Positions 27,283 to 37,100 of a DNA stretch of 64,000 bases are shown in pieces. How positions within the stretch are numbered: position 1 is the first letter of the stretch; the number at the start of each line of letters is the position of its first letter. The notes beneath the pieces were generated by a model. The model saw only the letters and a list, made by a program, of their open reading frames with translations. It was not told the DNA's origin and did not search any database. The position numbers and the translations under genes are program-made. The stretch covers positions 124,001 to 188,000 of the forward strand of contig CAUEFX010000001.1 in NCBI GenBank assembly GCA_958477465.1, in the 5' to 3' direction. Source of the stretch: an uncultured Bacteroides sp. Lineage in GTDB: Bacteria; Bacteroidota; Bacteroidia; Bacteroidales; Bacteroidaceae.

Positions 27283-27384
27283 AATTTTGTATCTAAGTGG
27301 TTTTTATACCCATTGGTAAAGCTTTTAGTGTATATTGGGCTCTTCCAAAGGGGCGTTATTGATATTAGCATGGCCTTACAGCGG

Positions 27385-30300
27385 TCATAGAGCGAGTTTA
27401 AACGTCCGGGATAATTTCCCGATAAGGGCTGATACCAGATAGACTCCTTTTTCTAAACCTCTGTACACTCCACTGCCGTTAACCGAATCCCGTACTATGC
27501 TTATACCGGCAGGATTGGTAATTTCAAGAATTGTATCTTCGTTTACATTATAACGGATATCCCCGTCGATTGTATATACACATACTTCCGAAAATATATT
27601 TTCCTGTGTGCCGCTGACTGCCGGATTGAAAGAGGATAGAGCGAATTTTCCTCCTTTTTTGCCGTTATCGATGGCTTGTACGCCCCATTCGTATTCAGCA
27701 TCTTCGTTATCGATATACATGGAATAGGAAGTCGTCATAATCTGGCCGGATATTTCACCTGTTTTGATAAATCCGGTCTTGAGATCGGCTGGGACTGTCA
27801 TGAAATACTCCTTTGAACCGGCTTTCTTCACATATATGTTGTATTGTAATGCCTGGGCGGGAGTTACATCGTCTGTAGCGGCATCCCAGGAGAAAGTAAC
27901 CATTCCTGTTTCCTTGTTGTAGGAACTTTTTAGGTTATAAGGAGTGGAAGGTGCTTCATTGGGCAATATACCTGCCGTGGAGGACGTGTTCTTCCAAAGC
28001 TGAGTGGCGCAACTGAAAGAGCAGACGTTACTTTGTGCCCATCCCATGTTCCATGCATCCAGATAGCCGTCATTGTTGTAATCGATCAGGTGATTATTAC
28101 CGTGACTGATGCGATCGAAAGTCCATTCCTGATCTGCGTCATAGTAAGCTCCACAGGCTTTGAAACAAAAATCACCCCGGTTTATATACAGCCAGGTTGT
28201 GATCTCATGCTTTTCTCCGTGACCGCCTACCAAGATATCGGGCAAACCATCGTGATTGACATCTCCAAAGGAAGGGGTGGCGCCGTCTACTCCTTCAAAA
28301 CCGCAAAAGAGGTCATTCTGCATCTCAAAGTTGCGTCCGCCACAATTCCGATAGATGTAAAAAGATTTGGCGCCCGAACCTTTATTAGCGGAAAAGCCTG
28401 TCACTACAATATCCATATAGCCATCGGTATCCAGATCGCATAAGGAGCAGGAAGAATTGTTGGAACCATACAAGTATTGGCGGTTCTCGGAGAATGTTCC
28501 GTCTCCATTGTTCCAATAGATGCGAAGGTTGCCCTCGCCCGGACCGTAACCGGAAGATACGATATCCAGCCAGCCATCATTATCCATGTCGGCAAAGTGC
28601 ACGGAACCTCCCGAAAGGCCTAAGAACGGTTCTGTTCCGTTTAATGGAGTTTCTTGTCGGATAAACCCTTTACCTTTATCGTTTTTGTATAGATAAAGTG
28701 CACGGCGGTCGTGGTGTACGATGAGATTTCCTTTTTCATCTGTTTTTCCATCGGGATCTTCGTAGTCGTCCAGTCCTGCAATGACCAGATCCAGATAGCC
28801 GTCTTTATCATAATCGCCTACCGAAACCCATTGGCGTGACCGGCCACCGTCTTTTGCGCTGTAAATCGGGGAGATACCCATTTTGCTTTCTGTCGGAGTC
28901 GCAGCATTAACCTCCTCGAAAACAGGCCGTTCACTTGATCCCGTTCCTTTATTCCGGTATAAGAATGCAGCAATTTCTTTCAGGTTATTTTCGTATTCCA
29001 TTGATTTTAGCCCGGGAACAAACAAATCTAACAATCCGTCGTTATTATAATCGAACCAGACCGGACAAGCATAGTAGCAAACATCAAACGGGCTGGTGAG
29101 GCGAACGAAAGATTCTTTGCCGTCATACTCATAGAGGGCGGATACTTTTTGGGCGGAGGCTGTTCTGAAATGTGGATTCTTTCCGGAGTAGGCAATCTCT
29201 AAATAGCCGTCATTATCGTAATCTCCCCATGCCACATTGGAACGGTCTGCCGTATGGTAGAACTGTCCTCTGACGAGGGACGTTGCTGTAGGCTCGGCAG
29301 GAACCGGTCTTGTTATTTTGGTGAAGACTGGAGATGCCGGATTACCGGGAGTGATGGTTTCCGAATAATCTGGATTGGATAGGTCATCGTATATTTCCGT
29401 ATAGTTAAAATCCTCTGTTGAGAAAGTGGATATACCCACATCCATCATCTGCACGCCACCGTCTTGCAGTCCTTCTACTGCAATTAAGTTCCAGCTGTTC
29501 GGCTTTAATGTCTGTTTGGCCTCGTATGAGATATCAAACGGAATATAGTTGGAAACCGATCCCTTTTTGCTTGCAGCCCAAACGCCATTGATGTAAATGT
29601 GTATATCATCATCGTGATAAAGCAGGAAGCGCATGGCATCGATCATTTCCGGAGTGATATCACCCAGACGGAACCAGCGGCGCATGTGAATCTGTGAGGT
29701 ATTCCAGGGAGTTGAGATTAAGTTTGCTCCGTTCCACACGGAGGAACCGCCGAATGCGGCCTCTCCTTCTGCCCAGTCGCGGTCGTCGAACTCTTTGGCA
29801 AACCATCGGCGGGGAACATCGGAAGAGGTGGTATATCTCCACTTGTATTTGTGCTCTTTGGCTGTAGAAAGAATGGGTCTGACTTTTATCCCATTTTGCG
29901 GCAGATTAATACATTCCTCTATTTTTGCTTTTAACTCTCCGGTTGCCGAATAGGGCTTCAATACGCGCCGGTCGTATGTGTAGATTCCGTTTTTTTCGAT
30001 CTCCACATCGGATAGTTGGGTATATACGGCTGCATTTAATCCGTAGTAATAATGGTCTATTACTTTGTCGGCTAATTTATTGAACAAGACAGTGAAATCT
30101 TTTCCGGTTTCTACGGTGGTATATTGAAAATCACCTCCGGGCCAGATATGTCCCTGTACTTTTAAGGTAATGCCGCCATACTCGCCACAGACACCGGCCC
30201 TGGTTTCGTCCAGCGGGCAGGAGGGGTTGGGGTAGCTATGGGAATCCTTGATGTCACCAATGGGAGCATCTACCCAGCCACTGGCGCAACAAACCAGACT

Positions 30301-31689
30301 TTGGCCTACTTCACCTATCACAACCCGGGTCATCCGTTCTGTATCGAACTGTCCCCAGCCTTCATTGAACACGATCCATTGGATGATACTCGGGTGATTT
30401 CTGAAAGCTTTGATAATTCTTTTCGATTCATCTTCAAAATTCTTTTTGGCATAATCTTCGTATCCGGAAGGTAGGTTGGGACTGGGTAAATCCTGCCATA
30501 CCAGTATTCCTTCTCTGTCGCAATGTGTATACCAACGTGCGGGCTCTATCTTGATATGCTTCCGGATCATGTTGAATCCTAAAGACTTCATCGCTTTTAT
30601 ATCAAACAGGAGTGCTTCGTCACTGGGGGCTGTATACAGGCCGTCGGGCCACCATCCTTGGTCAAGTGGTCCCATCTGGAAGATTTGTTTTCCATTAAGG
30701 AAGATGCGGGGCGTTTCACCTACTTTTTTGACTTCGATTTTACGCATTCCGCAATAACTGCTTACAGCGTCTGTCTGTACTCCATCCTTTACGATGGCTA
30801 TATCGAGGTTGTATAAATACGGGTCTTCTACCGACCATAAATGAGGATTATCGATAGGAATGGTTAATAACCTTTCGACTTTGCCGTTTTCCAACGTGGC
30901 TATTTTATTACCCTCTTTGTCGAGTAAACTGATATTTACCGTTATGCCGAATGTTTCATTGGCGGTGACTCTCATCTTCAAACAGGAGTTGTCTACATCG
31001 GGACGTATCATTAAGTCCTTTATATAAACCGGATTGACAGGCTCCAACCATACCGTTTGCCAAATGCCGCTTACCGGAGTGTACCAGCATCCCCATTTGT
31101 TTAGTGCCTGTTTCCCTTTCGCCTGTCCTTCGGCACCGGTATTATCGTATGTATAGACAACTAACTCCTGTTCTTTCTGTTCTTTTAAAGCGGAGGTTAT
31201 GTCGAAGTAGAAAGGATCGTATCCACCTGTATGTTCACCTACTTTTATGCCGTTTACATAAACAACGGTCTCCCAATCTACGGCATCAAAATGGAGTAGA
31301 ATCTTTTTCCCTTTCATTGCTTCGGGGATATTTATTGAGCGTTTGTACCAATAACATTGGCTGTCGCTCTCTTCCATGATTCCGGAGAGGGCGGATTCTA
31401 TGGGAAAAGGAACTAATATTTTCTTGTCGAATGTAAATTTTTCCGCATCGTATGCTTCACCTTTTATACCTTTTCGCAGATCCCAAATACCATTTAGATT
31501 GAGCCACTCTTTTCTTACCATCTGTGGTCTCGGGTATTCGGGTAATATGTTGTTCACGTCTATGGTCTCACTCCATGGAGTCATCATAGGTGCCTGCTTC
31601 ATTTTCCATTCCTGGGCGGGCAGAAGAAAAATACTCACGATACAGAAAAAAAACACAGCTGATAGTCTTTGTATATGCATTGTTTTCAT
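27385..31689 (-). CDS. GH2 glycosidase fused to a VCBS/FG-GAP repeat domain
   Basis: This is a 1434-residue secreted protein. The start at 31689 (M-K-T-M-H-I-Q) is chosen over one 36 bp upstream because it gives a clean signal peptide ending L-L-P-A-Q and because a terminator overlaps the longer form. Part one is GH2: sugar-binding domain about 40-220, Ig-like domain, then a TIM barrel with the acid/base Glu in V-F-N-E-G-W-G-Q near 441 and the nucleophile Glu in V-C-G-E-Y-G-G near 500. A further jelly roll lies near 620-790. Part two, about 815-1220, has at least seven D-x-N-N/K-D-G-x-x-D calcium repeats (VCBS/FG-GAP propeller). A fibronectin-like domain follows, then a sorting-signal-like end at about 1367-1434. 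Part two is paralogous to the protein at 39185. Many GH2 enzymes with this active site act on beta-galactosides, but the sugar is unproven. Confidence 0.92.
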   Translation of the reverse strand: MKTMHIQRLSAVFFFCIVSIFLLPAQEWKMKQAPMMTPWSETIDVNNILPEYPRPQMVRKEWLNLNGIWDLRKGIKGEAYDAEKFTFDKKILVPFPIESALSGIMEESDSQCYWYKRSINIPEAMKGKKILLHFDAVDWETVVYVNGIKVGEHTGGYDPFYFDITSALKEQKEQELVVYTYDNTGAEGQAKGKQALNKWGCWYTPVSGIWQTVWLEPVNPVYIKDLMIRPDVDNSCLKMRVTANETFGITVNISLLDKEGNKIATLENGKVERLLTIPIDNPHLWSVEDPYLYNLDIAIVKDGVQTDAVSSYCGMRKIEVKKVGETPRIFLNGKQIFQMGPLDQGWWPDGLYTAPSDEALLFDIKAMKSLGFNMIRKHIKIEPARWYTHCDREGILVWQDLPSPNLPSGYEDYAKKNFEDESKRIIKAFRNHPSIIQWIVFNEGWGQFDTERMTRVVIGEVGQSLVCCASGWVDAPIGDIKDSHSYPNPSCPLDETRAGVCGEYGGITLKVQGHIWPGGDFQYTTVETGKDFTVLFNKLADKVIDHYYYGLNAAVYTQLSDVEIEKNGIYTYDRRVLKPYSATGELKAKIEECINLPQNGIKVRPILSTAKEHKYKWRYTTSSDVPRRWFAKEFDDRDWAEGEAAFGGSSVWNGANLISTPWNTSQIHMRRWFRLGDITPEMIDAMRFLLYHDDDIHIYINGVWAASKKGSVSNYIPFDISYEAKQTLKPNSWNLIAVEGLQDGGVQMMDVGISTFSTEDFNYTEIYDDLSNPDYSETITPGNPASPVFTKITRPVPAEPTATSLVRGQFYHTADRSNVAWGDYDNDGYLEIAYSGKNPHFRTASAQKVSALYEYDGKESFVRLTSPFDVCYYACPVWFDYNNDGLLDLFVPGLKSMEYENNLKEIAAFLYRNKGTGSSERPVFEEVNAATPTESKMGISPIYSAKDGGRSRQWVSVGDYDKDGYLDLVIAGLDDYEDPDGKTDEKGNLIVHHDRRALYLYKNDKGKGFIRQETPLNGTEPFLGLSGGSVHFADMDNDGWLDIVSSGYGPGEGNLRIYWNNGDGTFSENRQYLYGSNNSSCSLCDLDTDGYMDIVVTGFSANKGSGAKSFYIYRNCGGRNFEMQNDLFCGFEGVDGATPSFGDVNHDGLPDILVGGHGEKHEITTWLYINRGDFCFKACGAYYDADQEWTFDRISHGNNHLIDYNNDGYLDAWNMGWAQSNVCSFSCATQLWKNTSSTAGILPNEAPSTPYNLKSSYNKETGMVTFSWDAATDDVTPAQALQYNIYVKKAGSKEYFMTVPADLKTGFIKTGEISGQIMTTSYSMYIDNEDAEYEWGVQAIDNGKKGGKFALSSFNPAVSGTQENIFSEVCVYTIDGDIRYNVNEDTILEITNPAGISIVRDSVNGSGVYRGLEKGVYLVSALIGKLSRTFKLAL

Positions 31690-31712
31690 GTTGTTAGAGA
31701 TGAGGGATAAAA

Positions 31713-31742
31713 ATAAGGGTACCACTTTCCGGGCACCCTTAT
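31713..31742 (-). terminator. Terminator between the binding-protein gene and the GH2-VCBS gene
   Basis: Read on the - strand, ATAAGGGT at 31742-31735 pairs with ACCCTTAT at 31720-31713 and is followed by TTTTATCC. It lies downstream of the gene at 31766 and inside the leader of the GH2-VCBS gene, so expression of the enzyme may need read-through. It also argues for the downstream start of the enzyme. Confidence 0.65.
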
Positions 31743-31765
31743 AGAATTAGAATTTATAGTGATTC

Positions 31766-33535
31766 TTATTTTACCATTAACTTACTGGTACTTACGGCGC
31801 CATTCTTATTAGTTGCTTTCAATAGATACATACCTTCGGGTAAGTTGCTGATGGTCGTATGGCCGGCCGGCAATGCTTTGTTGGCAACCGTTGTACCGCT
31901 TATTGTGTAGATAGCCACACTCACCGGTTCGGCTGCATTTACAATGATTTCACCGTTTACGGAATATACATTCAAACCTTCGATTGTAGCAGCCGGTTTG
32001 ACACCTGTTTCGCCGGCATCAGGATCCAGATAGAGACCATAGATGTTTGCACCTACGCTACTTGGTAAATTGTAAACAACATATACGGAATGTTCTCCTT
32101 TTACTTCTTTCAATGCGGCTGCAGTTGTCATTTTGGTACCCCAGGCACCGGTGCCTTGAGCTCTGACTACAGCGATCGGTTCGTGTCCCACGAGTGCATT
32201 TTGTACATCTTCCGGAGTGCTAATTGTACTCCAATCTATATTATCCAGATCGATATACAATGCGAAGTTAGCTTCTTCAATGGTACCTATATAAGTTTTG
32301 TCACATGAGTGATTGATGAGAACTCTTTTATAATCACCGTCTTTGAAGTCGATATCATAATAAGCTACAACAACACCGTTAGACGTATAACCGATATTTG
32401 ATCCTTCACCGCGAGCATTGCTACTGCCTGCAACTTCAATTTCCCATTCTACATTGCCCTGACTCCAATCGCCACCATTACTACCTTCACCTTTGGTAAC
32501 AAAAACCACTGCATCATCAGAGGGCTTTATGTCTTCATAAACAACACCGCAATCCGGATTTTCAAACCAAAGATTTTCTTTTACCAGATCGATTCTGTGC
32601 AGATTAGTTGCATCTGACCATTTTATAAACAGATAGTGAGAACCTTTTACTTCTTTTAATTTTGTTGCAACCGGAGTAAAATCGTTCCATTTTTGCAGAT
32701 TGATACCAGTCCAAGTCCTTGCGATCATGTTTTCCGGTTTTACTTCGTCAATATAGAATTCCATATATTCTTGGTATCTTTCACCGTCATGACCGATGTA
32801 AGCGACTAATTGTTGGTACTCCCCTTCACCGAAATTAATCGGTTCGGCAGATTTGACAATAAAGTCTTTTACTATTCCTCCCCAGCATTCAGTCTCTTCA
32901 TTATATTTGCAATCTTTGAAAGGATTATCTGGATTTTCCGGGTCTACATCGACAGCAGCCCGGAAAGCGTCACTGTAAATAATGTTTGCTTTGTCTGCAT
33001 ATTCCGGTGATTCGTTGATCCAAGGTTGCATGCCTTCTTCTGCAATTGCATTTTTGTAAAAGATGATAGAACGTAAATTTCCATTCCCTTCACGGAAAGT
33101 CAACCAAACTTTTTGTTTACCGGTAGGCCGTGTAAATTCTTCACCCTCTTTCATGTTCCATGCGAATGTTTCGAAACAGTGGTAACCAAATGTTCTGTCT
33201 ACCGTCATTTCTGTAAAAGTAGTCGATTCTTCAAAAGTATTTCCGGCATGGAGGACTACATATCTATTTACTCCGAAATCTCCCCAGCCTAATCCGAATT
33301 CGACTCCGGTGGCCTGATAAGCATTTCCGTCAGCTCCGAAATCTACTTCTCCCAAGCAAATAACCGTTTGGGTAGATGTCTGACCGATATTACCATAGCC
33401 TACATCAAATTTAGCATCTGTAACCAATTCGATGTTCTCATTTCCTTTCATTGTCTCGATTACTAAATCCTGTGCGAATACAGAATTTATTCCTAATAGA
33501 GCGAGTGCTCCAATGAGTAATGTGTTTTTTTTCAT
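31766..33535 (-). CDS. Secreted protein with CBM6-like modules and a C-terminal sorting-like domain
   Basis: This is a 589-residue exported protein without a visible catalytic domain. The start at 33535 (M-K-K-N-T-L-L-I-G) is preferred over 33559 because it begins a normal signal ending V-F-A-Q. Three similar beta-sandwich modules follow at about 20-160, 200-325 and 330-505. Each ends with a strand like G-x-H-Y-L-F-I-K-W or G-K-Q-K-V-W-L-T-F, as in CBM6-type modules. The last 65 residues (L-N-V-Y-S-V-N-G-E-I, P-E-G-M-Y-L-L-K, K-L-M-V-K) look like a type IX-style sorting domain. The likely role is binding glycan outside the cell or scaffolding. It is first in the - strand set, divergent from the HTCS gene. 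Confidence 0.75.
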   Translation of the reverse strand: MKKNTLLIGALALLGINSVFAQDLVIETMKGNENIELVTDAKFDVGYGNIGQTSTQTVICLGEVDFGADGNAYQATGVEFGLGWGDFGVNRYVVLHAGNTFEESTTFTEMTVDRTFGYHCFETFAWNMKEGEEFTRPTGKQKVWLTFREGNGNLRSIIFYKNAIAEEGMQPWINESPEYADKANIIYSDAFRAAVDVDPENPDNPFKDCKYNEETECWGGIVKDFIVKSAEPINFGEGEYQQLVAYIGHDGERYQEYMEFYIDEVKPENMIARTWTGINLQKWNDFTPVATKLKEVKGSHYLFIKWSDATNLHRIDLVKENLWFENPDCGVVYEDIKPSDDAVVFVTKGEGSNGGDWSQGNVEWEIEVAGSSNARGEGSNIGYTSNGVVVAYYDIDFKDGDYKRVLINHSCDKTYIGTIEEANFALYIDLDNIDWSTISTPEDVQNALVGHEPIAVVRAQGTGAWGTKMTTAAALKEVKGEHSVYVVYNLPSSVGANIYGLYLDPDAGETGVKPAATIEGLNVYSVNGEIIVNAAEPVSVAIYTISGTTVANKALPAGHTTISNLPEGMYLLKATNKNGAVSTSKLMVK

Positions 33536-34137
33536 CGTAAAATAATTTAAATTAAACATTTATCTTTGATTAGGTCTATAGCTGTTCTATCTTACTTTCG
33601 TAACATATTTACGCTATCTTTTACCTAACTTTTATCTGCTCCTATTGGGCCATTTATACGCCTTACTTTTTTCTAACCTATTTGAAAACTGAGAAATGAG
33701 CCTTTTAAAATTAAAAGCAATTTTGTTATATGGTGAATTTTCAATGCCAAAATTACGCGTTCTATCTGTTTTTGTATAGAATAAATCACTCAAAAAATAA
33801 TAAGTTGGTCACAGGGACTTTTTGTATGCCTTGTTTCTTTTATTAATTGAAACGGATCTTTAAAAGATTATATCTGTTGCGATTTGAGTACTTCTTTTAT
33901 ATCCGTCAAGGCAGTTGTTGCTTATTGTTTCGAAAAGAAAAAATAAAGAGGCGTGGATGATTACCCGTTGATTTCGTATGTTTCTTTATATTGGGTTTCA
34001 TTTTATGCTGTATTTGTGTAAACAGCTTTAGAGAACCCTGTATAATGGGAATGTGTGCTACCAATTTGCTATTTTTTGAAAGACTCGTTTTTTTCTTTTT
34101 ATTTATATTTGCCCTCAAATCATTCGTTTATAAGAAT
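33536..34137. other. Divergent intergenic region between the binding protein and the HTCS gene
   Basis: About 600 bp of AT-rich DNA hold the promoters of both directions. On the - strand TAATTTTG (33755-33748) fits the Bacteroides -7 consensus TAnnTTTG, without a matching -33. On the + strand TATATTTG lies at 34104-34111. A + frame extends the HTCS gene upstream to 33991 but has no signal-like start and is not used. No repeats strong enough for an operator were found. Confidence 0.55.
34104..34111 (+). promoter_or_regulatory. Candidate -7 promoter box of the first HTCS gene
   Basis: TATATTTG fits TAnnTTTG. The nearest TTTG upstream (34075-34078) is 25 bp away, longer than the usual 19-21 bp, so the -33 part is weak. 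The leader to ATG 34138 would be about 20 nt. Confidence 0.4.
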
Positions 34138-37100
34138 ATGAAACATTTTCAATTGACTGTTGTCATTTATCTCTTGATGTCGTTGTTCAGTATGTCTGGG
34201 TATGGAGTGAATAATTATTATTTCGATATAATCGGTAGAGATAAAGGATTGTCACAATCAAATGTGAAAGCAATCATTCAGGACAGTAATGGCTTCATGT
34301 GGTTCGGTACCCGTAATAAACTGAACCGATATGATGGAATATCTTTCAAAATATTCGATTGTTATGACCACGTAGCACAAAAACAGAATAATAACATATC
34401 CTCTCTTTTTGAAGACGGAGAGAAACATCTTTGGGTCGGTACTGATAAAGGGGTTTTCATATTAGATCTCCAAACCGAGGTTTTTACTTATATGAATACA
34501 CGGACGGCAGAAGGGATTACCATGAATGATTGGATATCGGCTATACGGGAAGATCGGGATGGTAATATCTGGATTGTTGTTCCTAATCAAGGGTTGTTCC
34601 GTTATATTCAGGAAAGTAAAGAGTTGAAATTTTATGCATTTGGAGAGAAAACGGTTCCCGATCACGGGAACCCGCAAAGTATATGCATAGACCAAGGTAA
34701 CCGAGTTTGGATTGGAACAAATGGGAAAGGCGTATATCTGTATGATAAGCAGTCGGATGAATTTATTCAGTATCTTGGTGATACGAATGGAAATACACTG
34801 GAAGGAGAGAATATTTATAAGATTACCGATGACGGTGAATATCTTATTTTAGGCATACATGAGGGTAAGCTGCGTAAAATAAATAAAAGGAAGAATGCGG
34901 TGACAGATGTAAATGCCCCCGATGTACATTATAAAATTATCCGTTGTATAGCGAAGTTGAATAACAAATTATGGGTCGGTACCCAATATGGTATCTATAT
35001 TATTGATGAAGAAAAAGGGGAAAGTTTCAGAATATACAATGATCCTATGTGTAGTTATTCGCTCTCGGACAACCAGGTTGGAGAGATTTATCAGGATCGG
35101 GAAGGGGGAATCTGGGTAGGAACCAATGCCGGAGGTATTAATTATCTGTCCAGTTCTGTATTGAAGTTTACACGGTATATACCATTGAACCGTAAAGAAA
35201 CGATCAGCAGCAAACGGATAAGAGAAATCATTGAAGACAATAATCAAAATATATGGATAAGCACTGAGGATGCGGGAGTGAATCTTTTCTCTTCCGAAAA
35301 GCAGACATTTAAAAAAGTGGGAAGAGATATCGGTACGAATATGACTTCCGAACAGACGTTGAGTTTGCTCAATCTTAACGGAGATGTCTGGGTGGGATTG
35401 TTTAAGAATGGGCTGGACATAATTTCTGCCGGAAACTGTAATGTCCGGCATTATTCCGGCAAACAGTTGGACTTGAATGAAGCCAGTATATACGCGTTGT
35501 GCGAAGACAAGTATGGTAATGTCTGGTTAGGAAATGCCTGGGGAGTTTATAAAGGAAATAAGGAAACGATGGAATTTGTCAATATGCCCGAATTCGGATT
35601 GTGCTATATCTATGATATTATGGAGGATGCTAATGATAATATTTGGGTAGCGACGATGGGAAATGGTGTGTTCAAATATAGCCAAAAGACTCAGCAGGTA
35701 GAACATTACAAGAACCGGATCAATGATGAAAATTCGATAAGTTCTAATTCCGTAAGCAGTATTACAGAAACAAGTAATGGAGATATTTGGTTTGCTACAG
35801 ACAGAGGGGGCATCTGCAAATACAACAGTAAGGAGAATAATTTCCGTACCGTATCGTTGGCAGAGGGATTGCCCGATGATACTGCTTATAAGATTGTAGA
35901 GGATAAAAACGGTTATTTATGGTTCGGAACCAATAGCGGACTGGTACAGTTCGATCCGCAGGACTTTACCATTGAAACTTATTCAACAGACAATGGCTTG
36001 CCCAGCAATTCGTTCAGTTATAAATCTGCATTGGCAAGCAGTACGGGTGAATTGTTTTTTGGAACTTTGGAAGGGTTGATCTCTTTCTTTCCTGAGAAAC
36101 TGGAGCAGAATAGTTTTATTCCTCCCGTATATATTACTTATATAAATCATAGAAATGATGTGTCATCGGGTGAATTGTATGACAAGGGGGGGAAGGGCAG
36201 TTATCTGCAAACCAAACAGATTACCTTACGACATGATCAGAATAATATTGAATTGGGATTTGTTGCGTTAAGTTATGCTTGTCCGGCAGCCAATCAATAT
36301 GCTTATAAAATGGAGAATCTCGATAAGGACTGGATTTTTACAAAAGATAATCAAAGTGTGACTTATGCCAATCTTGCTCCCGGAAAATACCGGTTTGTTG
36401 TGAAAGCAAGTAATAATGACAAAGTATGGAACCAAGAGGGCGCTTTTGTTGAAATCATCATTCTTCCTCCTTGGTGGAGAACGTGGGTTGCCAATATTTG
36501 CTATATACTCCTTTTGATTGTCTGTGTTTGGTTAATAGTCAGGTATTATTTGTATGTAAGTAAGAAAAAGGCAGAGGAACGACAACGGTTGTTTGAGAGT
36601 GAAAAAGAGAAAGAACTGTATAGCTCTAAAATTGATTTCTTTACTAACGTAGCCCATGAGATACGAACGCCTTTGACGTTGATCAACGGCCCTCTTGAAT
36701 CTTTGGCTGAGATGGATATTAAAGATCATGAGATAAGGAAGAATGTTCAGCTTATGCAGAGGAACATATCTGAATTGCTTACCTTGATTAACCAGATTTT
36801 GGATTTCAGAAAAGTGGATGCCAATAAGGTGACAATGAATTTTGTCGTTGGGAATATATCGGCTGTTGTAGACGAGGTATATCAGGAGTTTCTTCCAATG
36901 GCATTGTCTGTAAATAAGAAAATGGAGCTTCGTATGCCGGAACAACCGGTTTATGCATTGATTGACCGGGGATCTTTTGTGAAGATTCTGAATAATCTGT
37001 TTTCAAATGCGATCCGGTACTCCGAGCATACAATTGAAGTTGAACTTGCAGAGGACAATACGCAATTCGATTTGACCATAAAGAATGACGGTGAGATAGT

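Noticed and set aside
33991..34137. Upstream extension of the HTCS frame
   Set aside because: It lacks a signal-like start, and a TATATTTG promoter box lies inside it just before ATG 34138.
34138..36500. Repeated short motifs in the HTCS genes
   Set aside because: They are the coding repeats of propeller blades, not DNA repeats of a mobile or regulatory kind.
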